From: Pseudonocardia sp. HH130630-07
GTDB lineage: Bacteria; Actinomycetota; Actinomycetes; Mycobacteriales; Pseudonocardiaceae
Direction: 5' to 3'
Assembly: GCF_001698125.1 (NCBI RefSeq)
Contig: NZ_CP013854.1
Coordinates: 1,054,001 to 1,118,000, forward strand
DNA length: 64,000 bases
Shown here: positions 53,389 to 63,389 of the stretch, one piece after another
Layout of the letters: each line of letters begins with the position of its first letter
Numbering within the stretch: position 1 is the stretch's first letter
Translations under genes and position numbers: made by a program
Notes under the pieces: model-generated
Databases searched by the model: none
What the model was told of the DNA's origin: nothing
The model's input: the letters and a program-made list of their open reading frames with translations, nothing else

Positions 53389-55311
53389 ATGACCCGCCCC
53401 GCCACGATCGCCGTCGAGGACTTCCTGCGTCCGCCCGAGCGCACCGGGGCCTCGATCTCACCGGACGGCACCCGGCTCGCCTACCTCGCGCCGTGGAAGA
53501 ACCGGCTCAACGTCTGGATCGCCGATCTCGACGGCGACACCGAGCCGCGCTGCGTCACCGCCGACGAGGTCCGGACCGTCCAGGACTACCGCTGGACCCA
53601 CGACCCGCGCTGGATGCTCTACCTGCAGGACGACGGCGGCGACGAGAACTGGCACCTGTACCGGATCGACCTCGACTCCCCCGACGCGGACGCCGTCGAC
53701 CTGACCCCGTTCCCGGGCGCCCGGGTGCTCGACGTCGTCCTCCCGCCGGCCCGGCCGGGCGTCGCGCTGCTGCAGCTCACCGGCCGCGTCTCGGCCGCCG
53801 TCGAGCTGCACGAGCTGACCGTCGCGACCGGCGAGCTGACCCTGCTCACGCCGGCCGAGGACAGCACCGGCGGCACCGGCGGCACCGGCGACGTGTCCGA
53901 CGTCAAGGGCTGGCACCACGTCGACGGCGCAACGATGCTCGCCGAGCGCTACACCGCCGACGGTGACATCGAGCTGCTGCGCGTCGACGGCTCCGGTTCG
54001 CACCCGATCACGACCTTCGACGGCGACGACTACCCGATCGGCGTCTACCCGTTCGAGGTCACGCCGGACGGGTCCGGCCTGTGGATCGGCTCCAACCGCG
54101 GCACCGACCGCACCCGGCTGGCCCGGCTCGACCTGCGGACCGGGGAGGAGACCGAGATCGACAGCCACCCCGTCCACGACCTGGACGTGCGTGGCCTGGT
54201 CTTCAGCGGCCTCCCCTCACCGCTGATCCGGCACCGGCACACCGGCGAGCTGCTCGGGGTCCGCTACCTCGGCGAGCGGCAGGTGATCCATCCGCTCGAC
54301 CCGCACTTCGCCGAGGTCCTGCCGCACCTGGAGGCGCTGTCCGACGGCGACCTGGCCACGGTCTCCTCCGACCGCGACGGCCGTCGCTGGGTGGTCTCCT
54401 TCACCCACGACCGGGACCCGGGCGTCACCTGGCTCCACGACCACTCCACCGGCGAGTCCCGGCTGCTGTTCCGGCCGCACGGACACCTCGATCCCGCGGC
54501 GATGGCCCCGGTCACCCCGGTGACCGTGACCGCGCGGGACGGCCGGCCGCTGCCGTCGTACCTGACGCTGCCGGTCGGGGTGGAGCCGTCGCGGCTGCCG
54601 CTGGTGCTGCTGGTGCACGGCGGCCCGTGGACCCGGGACGCCTGGGCCGGTGACCGGTCCGTGCAGGTCTGGGCCAACCGCGGCTACGCGGTGCTGCAGG
54701 TCAACTTCCGCGGCTCGACCGGCTTCGGCAAGGCACACATGCAGGCCGGCATCGGCGAGCTCGCCGGCGCCATGCACGACGACCTGATCGACGCCGTCGA
54801 CTGGGCCGTGGAGCAGGGCTACGCCGACCCCGAGCGGGTCGGGATCTTCGGTGGGTCCTACGGCGGCTACGCGACGCTGGTCGGCGTCACGTTCACCCCG
54901 GACCGGTTCGCCGCCGCCGTCGAGTACGTCGGGATCTCGGACCTGACCACGTTCATGCGCAGCCTGCCCGAGTTCGCCCGGCCCGGCCTGCGGATGAACT
55001 GGTTCCGCTACGCCGGGGACCCCGACGACCCGGCCCAGGCCGCCGACCTGCTCGCCCGCTCGCCGATCACCCGGGTCGAGGAGATCCGCACCCCGCTGAT
55101 GGTCGTGCAGGGCGCGAACGACACCCGGGTGGTGCGCAGCGAGTCCGACCGGATCGTGGCGGCGCTGCGGGAACGCGACGTGGACGTCGAGTACCTGCTG
55201 TTCGACGACGAGGGCCACTTCATCGTCAACCCGGAGAACCTGCTGACGATGTTCCGTTCCGCGGAGCGGTTCCTCGGCCGGCACCTCGGCGGCCGGGTGC
55301 ACGAGGAGTGA
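53389..55311 (+). CDS. S9-family prolyl oligopeptidase / acylaminoacyl peptidase
   Basis: 640 residues, ATG 53389 behind GAGGGAG. An N-terminal seven-bladed beta-propeller (SISPDGTRLAYLAPWKNRLN and further repeats to about residue 370) leads to the alpha/beta-hydrolase domain: VLLVHGGPWTRDAWAGDRSV (oxyanion region), GIFGGSYGGYATLVG (nucleophile Ser), VVQGANDTRVVRSE (Asp) and DDEGHFIVNPEN (His). No signal peptide, so cytosolic. Hydrolyses small peptides; probably general metabolism. Confidence 0.92.
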   Translation: MTRPATIAVEDFLRPPERTGASISPDGTRLAYLAPWKNRLNVWIADLDGDTEPRCVTADEVRTVQDYRWTHDPRWMLYLQDDGGDENWHLYRIDLDSPDADAVDLTPFPGARVLDVVLPPARPGVALLQLTGRVSAAVELHELTVATGELTLLTPAEDSTGGTGGTGDVSDVKGWHHVDGATMLAERYTADGDIELLRVDGSGSHPITTFDGDDYPIGVYPFEVTPDGSGLWIGSNRGTDRTRLARLDLRTGEETEIDSHPVHDLDVRGLVFSGLPSPLIRHRHTGELLGVRYLGERQVIHPLDPHFAEVLPHLEALSDGDLATVSSDRDGRRWVVSFTHDRDPGVTWLHDHSTGESRLLFRPHGHLDPAAMAPVTPVTVTARDGRPLPSYLTLPVGVEPSRLPLVLLVHGGPWTRDAWAGDRSVQVWANRGYAVLQVNFRGSTGFGKAHMQAGIGELAGAMHDDLIDAVDWAVEQGYADPERVGIFGGSYGGYATLVGVTFTPDRFAAAVEYVGISDLTTFMRSLPEFARPGLRMNWFRYAGDPDDPAQAADLLARSPITRVEEIRTPLMVVQGANDTRVVRSESDRIVAALRERDVDVEYLLFDDEGHFIVNPENLLTMFRSAERFLGRHLGGRVHEE

Positions 55312-55470
55312 GAACCGTACTAGTCAGCTTTCCTTTTTGACCTAGTTCGCTTCTTCCTCCTGAGCGGTAGAGCTGCGGTCTTCCCGTCGATACGGTGTTC
55401 CTTGCGAACGATACGCCGTACCGACACGGGTCGGAGCCCGCGGCGAGACCGCGCTACCGCAGGAGGCCCC

Positions 55471-55530
55471 ATGACGAGCCGCACCGCCCCGGCCGCGAGC
55501 GTCCCGCTCCGGACGGGGGGCCGCAGGTGA
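55471..55530 (+). CDS. Possible 19-residue leader ORF
   Basis: ATG 55471 has a strong GCAGGAGG site and encodes MTSRTAPAASVPLRTGGRR, ending with a TGA that overlaps the GTG start of the membrane protein (GTGA). It may be a translation-coupling leader rather than a functional peptide; not conserved as far as I know. Confidence 0.35.
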   Translation: MTSRTAPAASVPLRTGGRR

Positions 55531-56669
55531 ACCGGAACCCGACGCCGCCGCGCCCGTCCGTGCCGGATCCGCCGGCCCCGGCCGCCACCGCCCGGTTCGA
55601 CCGGGTCGTGCCGGGACCGGTCCCGGCCGGACGCGAACGCGACTGGCGGCGCATCCGCGCCGCCTGGACGCTGGCCGTGCTGGCACCGGTGTGCGCGGAG
55701 CTGACCTTCACCGCCGTCGCGGTCCCGTTCACCTGGGTGCTGCTGCCGCTGCTCATGGTCATGTACGGCGCCGGGGTCCTGCTCGTCCGCGAGGCCGCCG
55801 TACGCGCCGGCGCCGGCTGGCCGAGCCTGGTGCTGCTCGGGCTGGCCTACCAGCTCGCCGAGGACGGGCTCGGCCTGCAGGCCCTCACCAGCCCCGACAT
55901 GTACGGCGCCGCCGACTGGGGCCTGCGCGGCCTCGGCATCAACTGGACCTACTGGGAGAGCCAGATCGGCGTCCACGTCGTGCTCAGCGTGCTCGTCCCG
56001 ATCGCCCTGACCGGGATGCTGTTCCCCGAGCTGAAGGAGCGGCCCTACCTCGGCACCGGCGGGCTGATCGGCACCGGGGCACTCGCCGTCCTCGGCGTGC
56101 TCGGGCTGCGCTACGTCATCTCCGCCAGCGAGGACCCCGGCTACAGCACACCCACCGGCGCGACCGTCGCCTTCGGAGTCGCCATCGTCGTGCTCGCCGT
56201 CGTCGCGCTCGGAGTACTGCCCCGCCGCCGTCGCCCGGAGGGCCCCCGTAAGGGGCGGGCCCCGCACCACCTGGTGGTCGGGTTCGTCTCCTTCTACCTG
56301 ACCATGGCGTTCCTGACCACGCTGCTGCCCCTGGGCCTGGGCCCGGACCTGCTGTTCGGCGAGGCGATGTCGCCCTTCTTCCGGCTGGTCGCGGCCGCGA
56401 TGACCGCGGTCCCGTTCGCCTGGCTCGTGGCGCGCTGGCGGCGGGCCACCAACTGGGACGACCGCAACCGGGTCTGGCTGTTCGGCGGGATCCTCGTGTC
56501 CCACACCGCGTTCATGATGCTCGGCTCGGTCACCGCCGCGATCGTCGGCGCGGTGGTCATCGCCGCCGAGATCGCCCTGCTGGTCGCGCTGGCCCGGCAC
56601 CTGCGGCGCCGATCCGCTCCGCTCCGGCCGGCGCTCACCGATCGAGGCGACGCTCGCGGGATCGGGTGA
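55527..56669 (+). CDS. Multi-pass membrane protein, unknown function
   Basis: 380 residues from GTG 55527. After a Pro-rich cytoplasmic N-terminus come about 10 hydrophobic helices (WTLAVLAPVCAELTFTAVAV, VLLPLLMVMYGAGVLLVREA, ATVAFGVAIVVLAVVALGVL, FVSFYLTMAFLTTLLPLGLG and others). No transport or enzyme motif was recognised. A basic loop (PRRRRPEGPRKGRAP) separates the two halves. It may be translated through coupling to the small upstream ORF. Confidence 0.75.
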   Translation: MNRNPTPPRPSVPDPPAPAATARFDRVVPGPVPAGRERDWRRIRAAWTLAVLAPVCAELTFTAVAVPFTWVLLPLLMVMYGAGVLLVREAAVRAGAGWPSLVLLGLAYQLAEDGLGLQALTSPDMYGAADWGLRGLGINWTYWESQIGVHVVLSVLVPIALTGMLFPELKERPYLGTGGLIGTGALAVLGVLGLRYVISASEDPGYSTPTGATVAFGVAIVVLAVVALGVLPRRRRPEGPRKGRAPHHLVVGFVSFYLTMAFLTTLLPLGLGPDLLFGEAMSPFFRLVAAAMTAVPFAWLVARWRRATNWDDRNRVWLFGGILVSHTAFMMLGSVTAAIVGAVVIAAEIALLVALARHLRRRSAPLRPALTDRGDARGIG

Positions 56670-56734
56670 GCACGGGCCGGAGCCGTGAGCGTCCGGCGCC
56701 GGCCCCGCCCGGAGGTGGCGGGGCCGGGACCCGG

Positions 56735-59056
56735 TCAGCCCGCGTGCCCGCGGAACCGCCGCAGCCGCAGGCTGTTGCCGACCACGAACACCGAGCTGAA
56801 CGCCATCGCCGCCCCCGCGAGCATCGGGTTCAGCAGTCCCATCGCCGCCAGCGGCAGCGCCGCGGTGTTGTAGGCGAAGGCCCAGAACAGGTTGCCCCTG
56901 ATCGTGCCCAGGGTGCGGCGGGCCAGTGCGATCGCGTCGGCCGCGGCCCGCAGGTCCCCGCGGACCAGGGTGATGTCGGAGGCCTCGATGGCGACGTCGG
57001 TGCCGGTGCCCATGGCCAGCCCGAGGTCGGCCCGGGCCAGCGCCGCAGCGTCGTTGACGCCGTCGCCCACCATCGCCACGACCCGGCCCTGCTCCTGCAG
57101 CCGGGCGATCACGTCCAGCTTCCCGGCGGGCAGGACGTCGGCGACGACGCGGTCGGCGTCGATCCCGACCTGGGCGGCGACCGACCCGGCCACCGCCTCG
57201 TTGTCCCCGGTCAGCAGCACCGGGGTCAGCCCGAGCTCGCGGAACCGTGCGATCGCCTCGGCGGAGGTGTCCTTGACCGTGTCGGCGACGACGAGCACCG
57301 CCCGGGCCCTCCCGTCCCAGGCGACGGCGACGACGGTGCGCCCGGCCGCGGCCTCGGTCCCGGCGACCGTGGCGAGCTCGCCGGTCAGCGGGGTCGCCCA
57401 CTGTTCGAGCAGCCGGGGCCGCCCGACGAGCACGGCCCGCCCCTCGACGATCCCCTGCACGCCGAGACCCTCGTGGTTGGTGAAGTCCTCGACGGCCGGG
57501 AGGTCGCCGACGCGGGCGGCGGCACCGGCGGCGATCGCGGCGGCGACCGGATGCTCGGAGGCGTGTTCGAGGGCTCCGGCCAGGCGCAGCGCGGTCCGCT
57601 CGGCCGTGTCGTCACCGGGGTCGCCCGGCTCGCCGCCGGTGTGCACGCCGACCAGCGTCATGACGCCGGTGGTGACGGTGCCGGTCTTGTCCAGCACGAC
57701 CGTGTCGATCGCCCGGGTCGACTCCAGGACCTGCGGGCCCTTGATGAGGATGCCGAGCCGGGCGCCGCGCCCGGTGCCGACCAGCAGCGCCGTCGGCGTC
57801 GCCAGGCCGAGCGCGCACGGGCAGGCGATGATCAGGACGGCGACCGCCGCGGTGAACGCGGCGGCGGCCCCCGCCCCGGTGCCGAGCCAGAACCCGAGGG
57901 TGATCGCGGCGAGGGCGATCACGACGGGCACGAACACCGCCGACACCCGGTCGGCGAGGCGCTGGACCGCGGCCTTGCCGGTCTGGGCCCGTTCGACCAG
58001 GCGCGCCATCTGGGCGAGCTGGGTGTCGGCACCGACCCGGGTGGCCCGCACGACGAGCCGGCCACCAGCGTTGAGCGTGGCACCGGCGACGGTGTCGCCC
58101 ACGGTGACCTCGACCGGGGTGGACTCGCCGGTGAGCAGCGAGACGTCCAGGGTCGAGTGCCCGGCGACGACCCGGCCGTCGGTGGCGACCTTCTCCCCCG
58201 GGCGGACGACGAACTCGTCGTCGACGGCGAGCTCGGCGACCGGGATCCGGTGCTCGACGCCCTCGCGCAGCACGTTCACGTGCTTGGCGCCGAGTTCGAG
58301 CAACGCGCGCAGCGCGGCCCCGGCCCGGCGGCGCGAGCGCAGCTCGATGTAGCGGCCGGCCAGGACGAACGTGGTGACGGCGGCGACGACCTCGAGGTAG
58401 ATGTTCCCGGCGCCGTCGCCGGGGGCGATCGTCAGGCTGAACGGGTGGACCATCCCGGGCGTGCCCGCGGTGCCGAGGAACAGGGCGTAGACCGACCAGG
58501 CCATCGCCGCGGTGGTGCCCAGCGAGATCAGCGTGTCCATCGTCGCCGCGCCGTGGCGCAGGTTGACCCAGGCCGCCCGGTGGAAGACCGCGCCGGCCGA
58601 GGCCCAGACCGGCACGGCGAGGGTCAGCGAGGCCCACTGCCAGTACTCGAACTGCAGCGCCGGGACCATCGCCATGGCGACGATCGGGACCGACAGGAGC
58701 GCGGCGACCAGCAGGCGGTGCCGCAGGTCCTGCAGGACCGGATCGTCGGTGCCGGCACCCTCCTCCTCCCCTTCGCCGCCGGTGTCGCCGGCGCGCGGGC
58801 CGGTGGCCGGTGCGGTGGCGGTGTAGCCGGCGGCCTCGATCGCCGCGACGAGCTCGGCGGTGCCGGTCCCGGCGGGCGCGGACACGCTGGCCCGCTCGGT
58901 GGCGTAGTTGACGACCGCGGTGACGCCGTCGATCCGGTTGAGCTTGCGCTCGATGCGGTTCGCGCAGGACGCGCAGGTCATCCCGCCGACGGCGAGCTCG
59001 ACCTCGTGGCGCTCCGGCGTGGCCGCGGGCGCCGGGGGCACGGACGGCGCGCTCAT
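56735..59056 (-). CDS. copA: Copper-exporting P1B-type ATPase (CopA-like)
   Basis: 773 residues. N-terminal HMA domain [20 protein letters not shown] (CxxC), TGES phosphatase loop ([12 protein letters not shown]), membrane CPC motif [20 protein letters not shown] (Cu(I)-type), phosphorylation site [15 protein letters not shown] motif ([10 protein letters not shown]) and hinge [20 protein letters not shown]. All P-type catalytic residues are intact. CPC and CxxC point to Cu(I)/Ag(I). Its ATG overlaps the stop of the upstream exported protein, and a CsoR-type palindrome lies before that gene. Confidence 0.93.
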   Translation of the reverse strand: MSAPSVPPAPAATPERHEVELAVGGMTCASCANRIERKLNRIDGVTAVVNYATERASVSAPAGTGTAELVAAIEAAGYTATAPATGPRAGDTGGEGEEEGAGTDDPVLQDLRHRLLVAALLSVPIVAMAMVPALQFEYWQWASLTLAVPVWASAGAVFHRAAWVNLRHGAATMDTLISLGTTAAMAWSVYALFLGTAGTPGMVHPFSLTIAPGDGAGNIYLEVVAAVTTFVLAGRYIELRSRRRAGAALRALLELGAKHVNVLREGVEHRIPVAELAVDDEFVVRPGEKVATDGRVVAGHSTLDVSLLTGESTPVEVTVGDTVAGATLNAGGRLVVRATRVGADTQLAQMARLVERAQTGKAAVQRLADRVSAVFVPVVIALAAITLGFWLGTGAGAAAAFTAAVAVLIIACPCALGLATPTALLVGTGRGARLGILIKGPQVLESTRAIDTVVLDKTGTVTTGVMTLVGVHTGGEPGDPGDDTAERTALRLAGALEHASEHPVAAAIAAGAAARVGDLPAVEDFTNHEGLGVQGIVEGRAVLVGRPRLLEQWATPLTGELATVAGTEAAAGRTVVAVAWDGRARAVLVVADTVKDTSAEAIARFRELGLTPVLLTGDNEAVAGSVAAQVGIDADRVVADVLPAGKLDVIARLQEQGRVVAMVGDGVNDAAALARADLGLAMGTGTDVAIEASDITLVRGDLRAAADAIALARRTLGTIRGNLFWAFAYNTAALPLAAMGLLNPMLAGAAMAFSSVFVVGNSLRLRRFRGHAG

Positions 59057-59994
59057 CGGTGGGTCCCCTCGTCCTCGACGTGGCCGGCGTCCGGTGCCGG
59101 GCCGCCCGGCTGTGTGCCGGCCGGTCCGCTCACCGGGACGGTGAACTGGACGGTGTGGACCGCACCGGCGTGCCGGAAGTCCAGGAACAGCCGGTAGGCC
59201 CCGGCCGTGGGGACCTCGGCGTGGAAGATCATCCGCGGCCCGGCCGGGGTGACGCCGTCCCCGGGCCCGCCCTGCGCGTGCGCACGCAGGTAGCCGAGGT
59301 CGCCGTCGCGCAGGGCGACGAGATCGCCGTAGGCGCCGAGATGGGGCTGCAGGTCGGTGACGGGACGGCCGTCGCGGGCGACGGTGAGCGCGACCTCGGC
59401 GTACCGCCCGGGGACCAGGTCGCCGTCGAGCCGCACCTCGTAGCCCCCGGGTGCGGTACCGACGCGCGACGGCAGCGGGGCGACCGGGCTGAACCCGCCG
59501 GCGACGGAGACGTCGGCCCCGAGGACGGTCGGTGGGCCGCCGGTGGGCACGAAGTCGGCGATCACCCGGTAGGAGCCGCCACCGGCCGGGGTCGTCGGGG
59601 CACGCCAGGTCCCGTCGGGCTCCATCACCGGGGACAGGTGCTGGTAGCCGGCGGTGTCACGGCGGACGACGACCAGGTGCATCCGCTTCTCCCGCGCGAC
59701 GTCGAACCCGGTCACGGTGCGCCCGTCCGGTCCGGTCACCCGGAAGGCCAGCCCGGCCGGCCGGTCCGCGGGCAGCCGCGGGGTGAGCGGGAGCAGGGTG
59801 TAGCCGGACGCGGTCGAGGAGAGCCCCGCGGACCGGGCGTCCGCCGTGGCGGGAGCCGGGCCCGGGGCCGGCCCGCCGGCGTTCGCGACGGCCGGGGCCG
59901 GGCCGGCGTCGACGACCGTCCCGACCGCGAAGGCACCGGCCCCCAGCAGCAGGACGCCGGCGGCGAAGACGGAGAGTCTCGCGACGGTGTTCAT
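59053..59994 (-). CDS. Exported/membrane-anchored protein of the copper operon
   Basis: 313 residues from ATG 59994. The N-terminal helix [20 protein letters not shown] is a signal or anchor; an Ala/Gly/Pro-rich linker leads to two immunoglobulin-like beta domains ([59 protein letters not shown]). This pattern is common in actinobacterial proteins encoded just before CopA. Scattered Met/His could bind copper outside the membrane (inference). Co-translated with the ATPase by a 4-bp overlap. Confidence 0.8.
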   Translation of the reverse strand: MNTVARLSVFAAGVLLLGAGAFAVGTVVDAGPAPAVANAGGPAPGPAPATADARSAGLSSTASGYTLLPLTPRLPADRPAGLAFRVTGPDGRTVTGFDVAREKRMHLVVVRRDTAGYQHLSPVMEPDGTWRAPTTPAGGGSYRVIADFVPTGGPPTVLGADVSVAGGFSPVAPLPSRVGTAPGGYEVRLDGDLVPGRYAEVALTVARDGRPVTDLQPHLGAYGDLVALRDGDLGYLRAHAQGGPGDGVTPAGPRMIFHAEVPTAGAYRLFLDFRHAGAVHTVQFTVPVSGPAGTQPGGPAPDAGHVEDEGTHR

Positions 59995-60092
59995 GGTTGT
60001 TTCCTCCGGTCGGACCCGGAGCGGGTGGACGTCGGCGGCGCCGGAGCGCACGCCCGTGACCCGGTCCGGGTGGAGACGACTGCCCCGTCACC

Positions 60093-60109
60093 ATACCCCT
60101 AGGGGGTAG
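60093..60109 (-). promoter_or_regulatory. CsoR-type copper operator
   Basis: ATACCCCTAGGGGGTAG with a perfect CCCCTAGGGG core, about 100 bases upstream of the exported-protein/CopA operon start at 59994. GC-rich TACCCC-TA-GGGGTA palindromes are recognised by CsoR repressors, which release DNA on Cu(I) binding. No csoR gene is in the window. Confidence 0.7.
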
Positions 60110-60169
60110 CAGTATCGAGGGCGGACATCGTGCCCGTTCCGGCACCGGGCCGACCGGGTGCGGCCGGGG

Positions 60170-60991
60170 TCAGGTCCCGGACAGCCGCGCCGCGACCGGG
60201 GCGAACTCCTCGACGAACGCGCTGTTCACGGTGACGTAGGAGACGCCCAGCTCGGTGCGGCGGCGTTCGAGTTCCGCGGCCATGTCGTCCACCCCGCCGC
60301 GCAGCATCGTCAGCGAGTCGTGCTCGGCGAGGGTCGCCGCGTCGGCACCGATGAACCCCTGGATCCACGGCGGGACCTGCTCGCCGACCACGAAGACGTT
60401 CATGGACAGCTCGACGTCCCGGCCGCCGGCCGCCGCCCGGACCTCCTCGGCGTGCGCGGCGACCTGCTCGCGGGGGGCCAGCACGTCCTCGGCGAGCGTC
60501 ACGATGTCGGCCCTGGCCCCGGCGAGCCGCCGCGCCCGCGGTCCGCCCGCGGCGAGCAGCACCGGGGTGCGGGTGTCGTCGCCGTCGAGCCGGCGCAGGT
60601 GGTCGATGGCCTCGGCGACCGCGTCGAGCCGCTCCCGGCCGGTGCCGTAGGGCAGCCCGAGCTCGGCGGCCTGCTCGCGCATGGCCGGGATCCCGGTGCC
60701 GATGCCGAGCTCGAACCGGCCCTCGGTGACGGTCGAGAGGCTGTGCGCCTCCCAGGCCGTCGCGCGCGGCGTCCGCAGCGGGGAGGCCAGCACGAACGAG
60801 CCGACCCGCAGCCGGGTGGTGACCGCCGCGGCCGTCGCCAGCGCGGCCGTCGGCGTCGGCAGATGCAGGTTGTCCGGGGACAGCAACGTCGAGTACCCGA
60901 GCTCCTCCGCCCGGCGGGCGGTCTCCCGCCACCGGGCGCCGCCCTCCTGGGCCGCAGCCACCACCCCGAACCGGAACGCGCGCATCGCCAC
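60170..60991 (-). CDS. LLM-class F420/FMN-dependent oxidoreductase
   Basis: 273 residues; GTG 60991 (MAMRAF) or ATG 60985. Luciferase-like TIM barrel: FRFGVVAAAQEGGARWRETA, LGYSTLLSPDNLHLPTPTAA, RLRVGSFVLASPLRTPRATA and GRFELGIGTGIPAMREQAAE, the usual LLM segments, with a family TIGR03621-like C-terminus. Probable F420 user given the actinobacterial context; substrate unknown. It begins directly after the stop of the WYL regulator, so the two are an operon. Confidence 0.85.
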   Translation of the reverse strand: MAMRAFRFGVVAAAQEGGARWRETARRAEELGYSTLLSPDNLHLPTPTAALATAAAVTTRLRVGSFVLASPLRTPRATAWEAHSLSTVTEGRFELGIGTGIPAMREQAAELGLPYGTGRERLDAVAEAIDHLRRLDGDDTRTPVLLAAGGPRARRLAGARADIVTLAEDVLAPREQVAAHAEEVRAAAGGRDVELSMNVFVVGEQVPPWIQGFIGADAATLAEHDSLTMLRGGVDDMAAELERRRTELGVSYVTVNSAFVEEFAPVAARLSGT

Positions 60992-62065
60992 TCACCCCTG
61001 TCCTCGGCCCTGTGCTCGCCGGTCCGATCCCACCACCGGCCCGGTGCCGTCGTCGAGGGCGATATCCGCCCATCGCCCGGCGAGGCGGTGGCAGGCCCGG
61101 ACGAGCTCGGCCGGCCGGACCTCGGTGAGCCCGGTGTCGAAGGTCGCGAGGATCCCGGCGATCCCGGCCCAGGACCAGGCACCGAGGGTGAGCCGGCAGT
61201 GACCGGCGCCGACGTGCTCGACGACCGACCCGCCCGGCGCCCAGCGGGCCACGACGTGCGCGGGCAGGGCGAGCCGGGCGCTTCCGGTGCACTGCCAGGA
61301 GGCCGGGGTGTCCCCGCGGTCGGGGCTGCCCATCACCAGGTCGGCGAGGTCGCCGCCGGACAGCTCGCGGGCGGTGAACCGTTCGGTCGTGGGCCGCAGC
61401 AGCAGCCGGTCGACCCGGTGCACCCGCCACGCGTCGCCGGGACGGCCGGGGGCGGGTTCGCGGGAGACCAGGTACCAGCGCCCGGCCCAGACGACGAGAT
61501 GGTGCGGCTCGATCCGCCGGGGCGGGGCGAAGTCGTCGTCACCGGGCGCGGGACGGGAGCCGTCGGGACGCAGGGTCTCCGCGACCAGCACCCGGCGCCC
61601 GCGCACCGCGGACCCGGCGGCGCCGAGCGCGGCCGGGTCGATCGGCGGCGCCGGGAACTCCCAGTGGTTCCGCAGCCGGGTCAGGTGCAGCGACTCCATG
61701 TCCGCCCGCAGCGCGGCCGGCATGACCTGGTGCATCGTGGCCAGTGCGCGGGCGGCGTCGTCGCCCAGCCCGAACGTCGTGCTGGGCGCGGTCTGCAACG
61801 CCACGGCGACGGCGAGGGCCTGGTCGTGGTCGAACAGCAGCGGCGGCAGCGTGTTCCCGGCGCCGAGCCGGTAGCCGCCGCCGGGACCGTGCACCGTGCG
61901 GATCGAGTACCCGAGCCCGCGCAGGGTCTCGACGTCGCGCCGCACGGTGCGGGTGCCGGTCCCGAGCCGCTCGGCGAGCTCGGACAGCGTGATCGGCGCC
62001 GACCGCTCCCGCCGGGACCCGAGCAGGGACAGCAGCTGCAACGCGCGCCGCGAGGTGTTCGCCAC
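60992..62065 (-). CDS. DeoR-like HTH/WYL-domain regulator
   Basis: 357 residues from GTG 62065 with GGGAGG upstream. HTH_11 domain: LQLLSLLGSRRERSAPITLS, ELAERLGTGTRTVRRDVETL and the wing YSIRTVHGPGGGYRLGAG. A WYL domain follows (PPRRIEPHHLVVWAGRWYLV, AWRVHRVDRLLLRPTTERF) and a WCX tail. WYL domains sense small ligands or nucleic acids. Divergent from the FAD monooxygenase (89-bp gap) and upstream of the LLM oxidoreductase, so it probably controls both. Confidence 0.88.
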   Translation of the reverse strand: MANTSRRALQLLSLLGSRRERSAPITLSELAERLGTGTRTVRRDVETLRGLGYSIRTVHGPGGGYRLGAGNTLPPLLFDHDQALAVAVALQTAPSTTFGLGDDAARALATMHQVMPAALRADMESLHLTRLRNHWEFPAPPIDPAALGAAGSAVRGRRVLVAETLRPDGSRPAPGDDDFAPPRRIEPHHLVVWAGRWYLVSREPAPGRPGDAWRVHRVDRLLLRPTTERFTARELSGGDLADLVMGSPDRGDTPASWQCTGSARLALPAHVVARWAPGGSVVEHVGAGHCRLTLGAWSWAGIAGILATFDTGLTEVRPAELVRACHRLAGRWADIALDDGTGPVVGSDRRAQGRGQG

Positions 62066-62153
62066 CGGCCCATCCTCCCGCCGATGGCGGACATCCGGTG
62101 TCCGCCACCGGTGCCACGGTGGCCTCGTCCGGTCCGGCAGTGGGAGAGGAACG

Positions 62154-63389
62154 ATGGACATGCACGTCGTGGTGGTCGGTGGCGGGATCGGTGGGCTCGC
62201 GCTCGGGGCGGGACTGCGCCGCCGGGGCCGTGCGGTGACGGTGCTCGACCGCGACGTCGACGTGACGGCGACCGGCGGGTACCACATCACCCTGGACGGG
62301 GCGGCGCAGTCGGCGCTGGCCGAGCTGGTGGACCCGGCGGTCCTGCGCCGGTTGCTGGCCTCGGGATCGGCGTTGCGCCGGCGCGAGCGCGACGCGTTCT
62401 GGGACCCCGACGGCCGGCTGCTCGGCCACGGCCCCGACCTGTCGGACGACCGGGGCGTCGACGTCGACCGGATCACCCTGCGCACGCTGCTGGCCGAGGC
62501 CGTCGGTGACGACCTGCAGCTGGGCCGGCGGGTGTCCGGCGTCGAGCACGGCCGGGACGGCGACCGGCCGCGGGTGCTGTTCGACGACGGCGCGCCGCTG
62601 CCGGCCGACCTGGTCGTCGGGGCCGACGGCACGCACTCGGTCGTCGCCCGGCACCTGGCGGGCGGCCCGACGAACGCCCCGGCCGGCATCGTCGGGTTCT
62701 GCGGCCGCACCCGGTTCGAGGACCTGGGCCCGGCGGAACGGGCCCGGCTCGGCCGCCGGTCGGGGCTGACCGTCGGGCCCCGCGGCGCGGCGCTCTACGT
62801 CGGGTTCCTCGACCCGGTCGGCAACGCCGCCCTCGACGGTCCGGACGCCGCCCGGCTGCGGATGTCGGTGACCACCGGCCCCACCCACATCTGGGGCGCG
62901 ATGTTCGGAGAGTCCACCGCGTCCGGTGCCCTGCGCGGGCTGCACGGTGCCGACCTGCAGGACGCGCTGGTGCACGGCTTCCGCGAGCGCGGCTGGGCCG
63001 GGCACACCCTGGAGGTGGTCGCCCGGGCCGACCCGGCGACCGTCGCCGCGTTCCGGTTCCACGCCGCCGCCACCCGCGCGGCCGATCTCGCACCCTGGGC
63101 ACCCGGCCCGGTCACCGCGCTCGGCGACGCCGTGCACGCGACCCCGCCCACCGCCGGGATGGGCGCCGGGGCGGCGATCCGTGACGCCGCCGCGCTGACC
63201 GCGCAGCTCGATCTCGTCGCCGCCGGTACCAGCACCCTCACCGAGGCCGTGCGCCGCTTCGAGGACGACCTGCGCCCGCGGGGTGCCGAGGTCGTGGCCA
63301 GGGGCATGGCCACGGTCCACCGGATCCTGTCCACCGACGGGCCGCGGCCTGCGGCGAACGGGCGACCCGGCGCCACCCGGAACGGGTGA
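62154..63389 (+). CDS. FAD-dependent aromatic monooxygenase (PHBH/UbiH type)
   Basis: 411 residues from ATG 62154, RBS GAGAGGAA. MHVVVVGGGIGGLALGAGLR (GxGxxG), LVVGADGTHSVVARHLAGG (DG motif) and GPVTALGDAVHATPPTAGMG (GD motif) define a group A flavin monooxygenase, similar to TetX-like members. It hydroxylates a small molecule using NAD(P)H and oxygen. Likely regulated by the divergent WYL protein. Confidence 0.9.
   Translation: MDMHVVVVGGGIGGLALGAGLRRRGRAVTVLDRDVDVTATGGYHITLDGAAQSALAELVDPAVLRRLLASGSALRRRERDAFWDPDGRLLGHGPDLSDDRGVDVDRITLRTLLAEAVGDDLQLGRRVSGVEHGRDGDRPRVLFDDGAPLPADLVVGADGTHSVVARHLAGGPTNAPAGIVGFCGRTRFEDLGPAERARLGRRSGLTVGPRGAALYVGFLDPVGNAALDGPDAARLRMSVTTGPTHIWGAMFGESTASGALRGLHGADLQDALVHGFRERGWAGHTLEVVARADPATVAAFRFHAAATRAADLAPWAPGPVTALGDAVHATPPTAGMGAGAAIRDAAALTAQLDLVAAGTSTLTEAVRRFEDDLRPRGAEVVARGMATVHRILSTDGPRPAANGRPGATRNG

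Noticed and set aside
56666..59197. 843-residue plus-strand frame
   Set aside because: Low-complexity GGDRG/VLDRG-type translation opposite the clearly coding CopA gene: a high-GC shadow frame.
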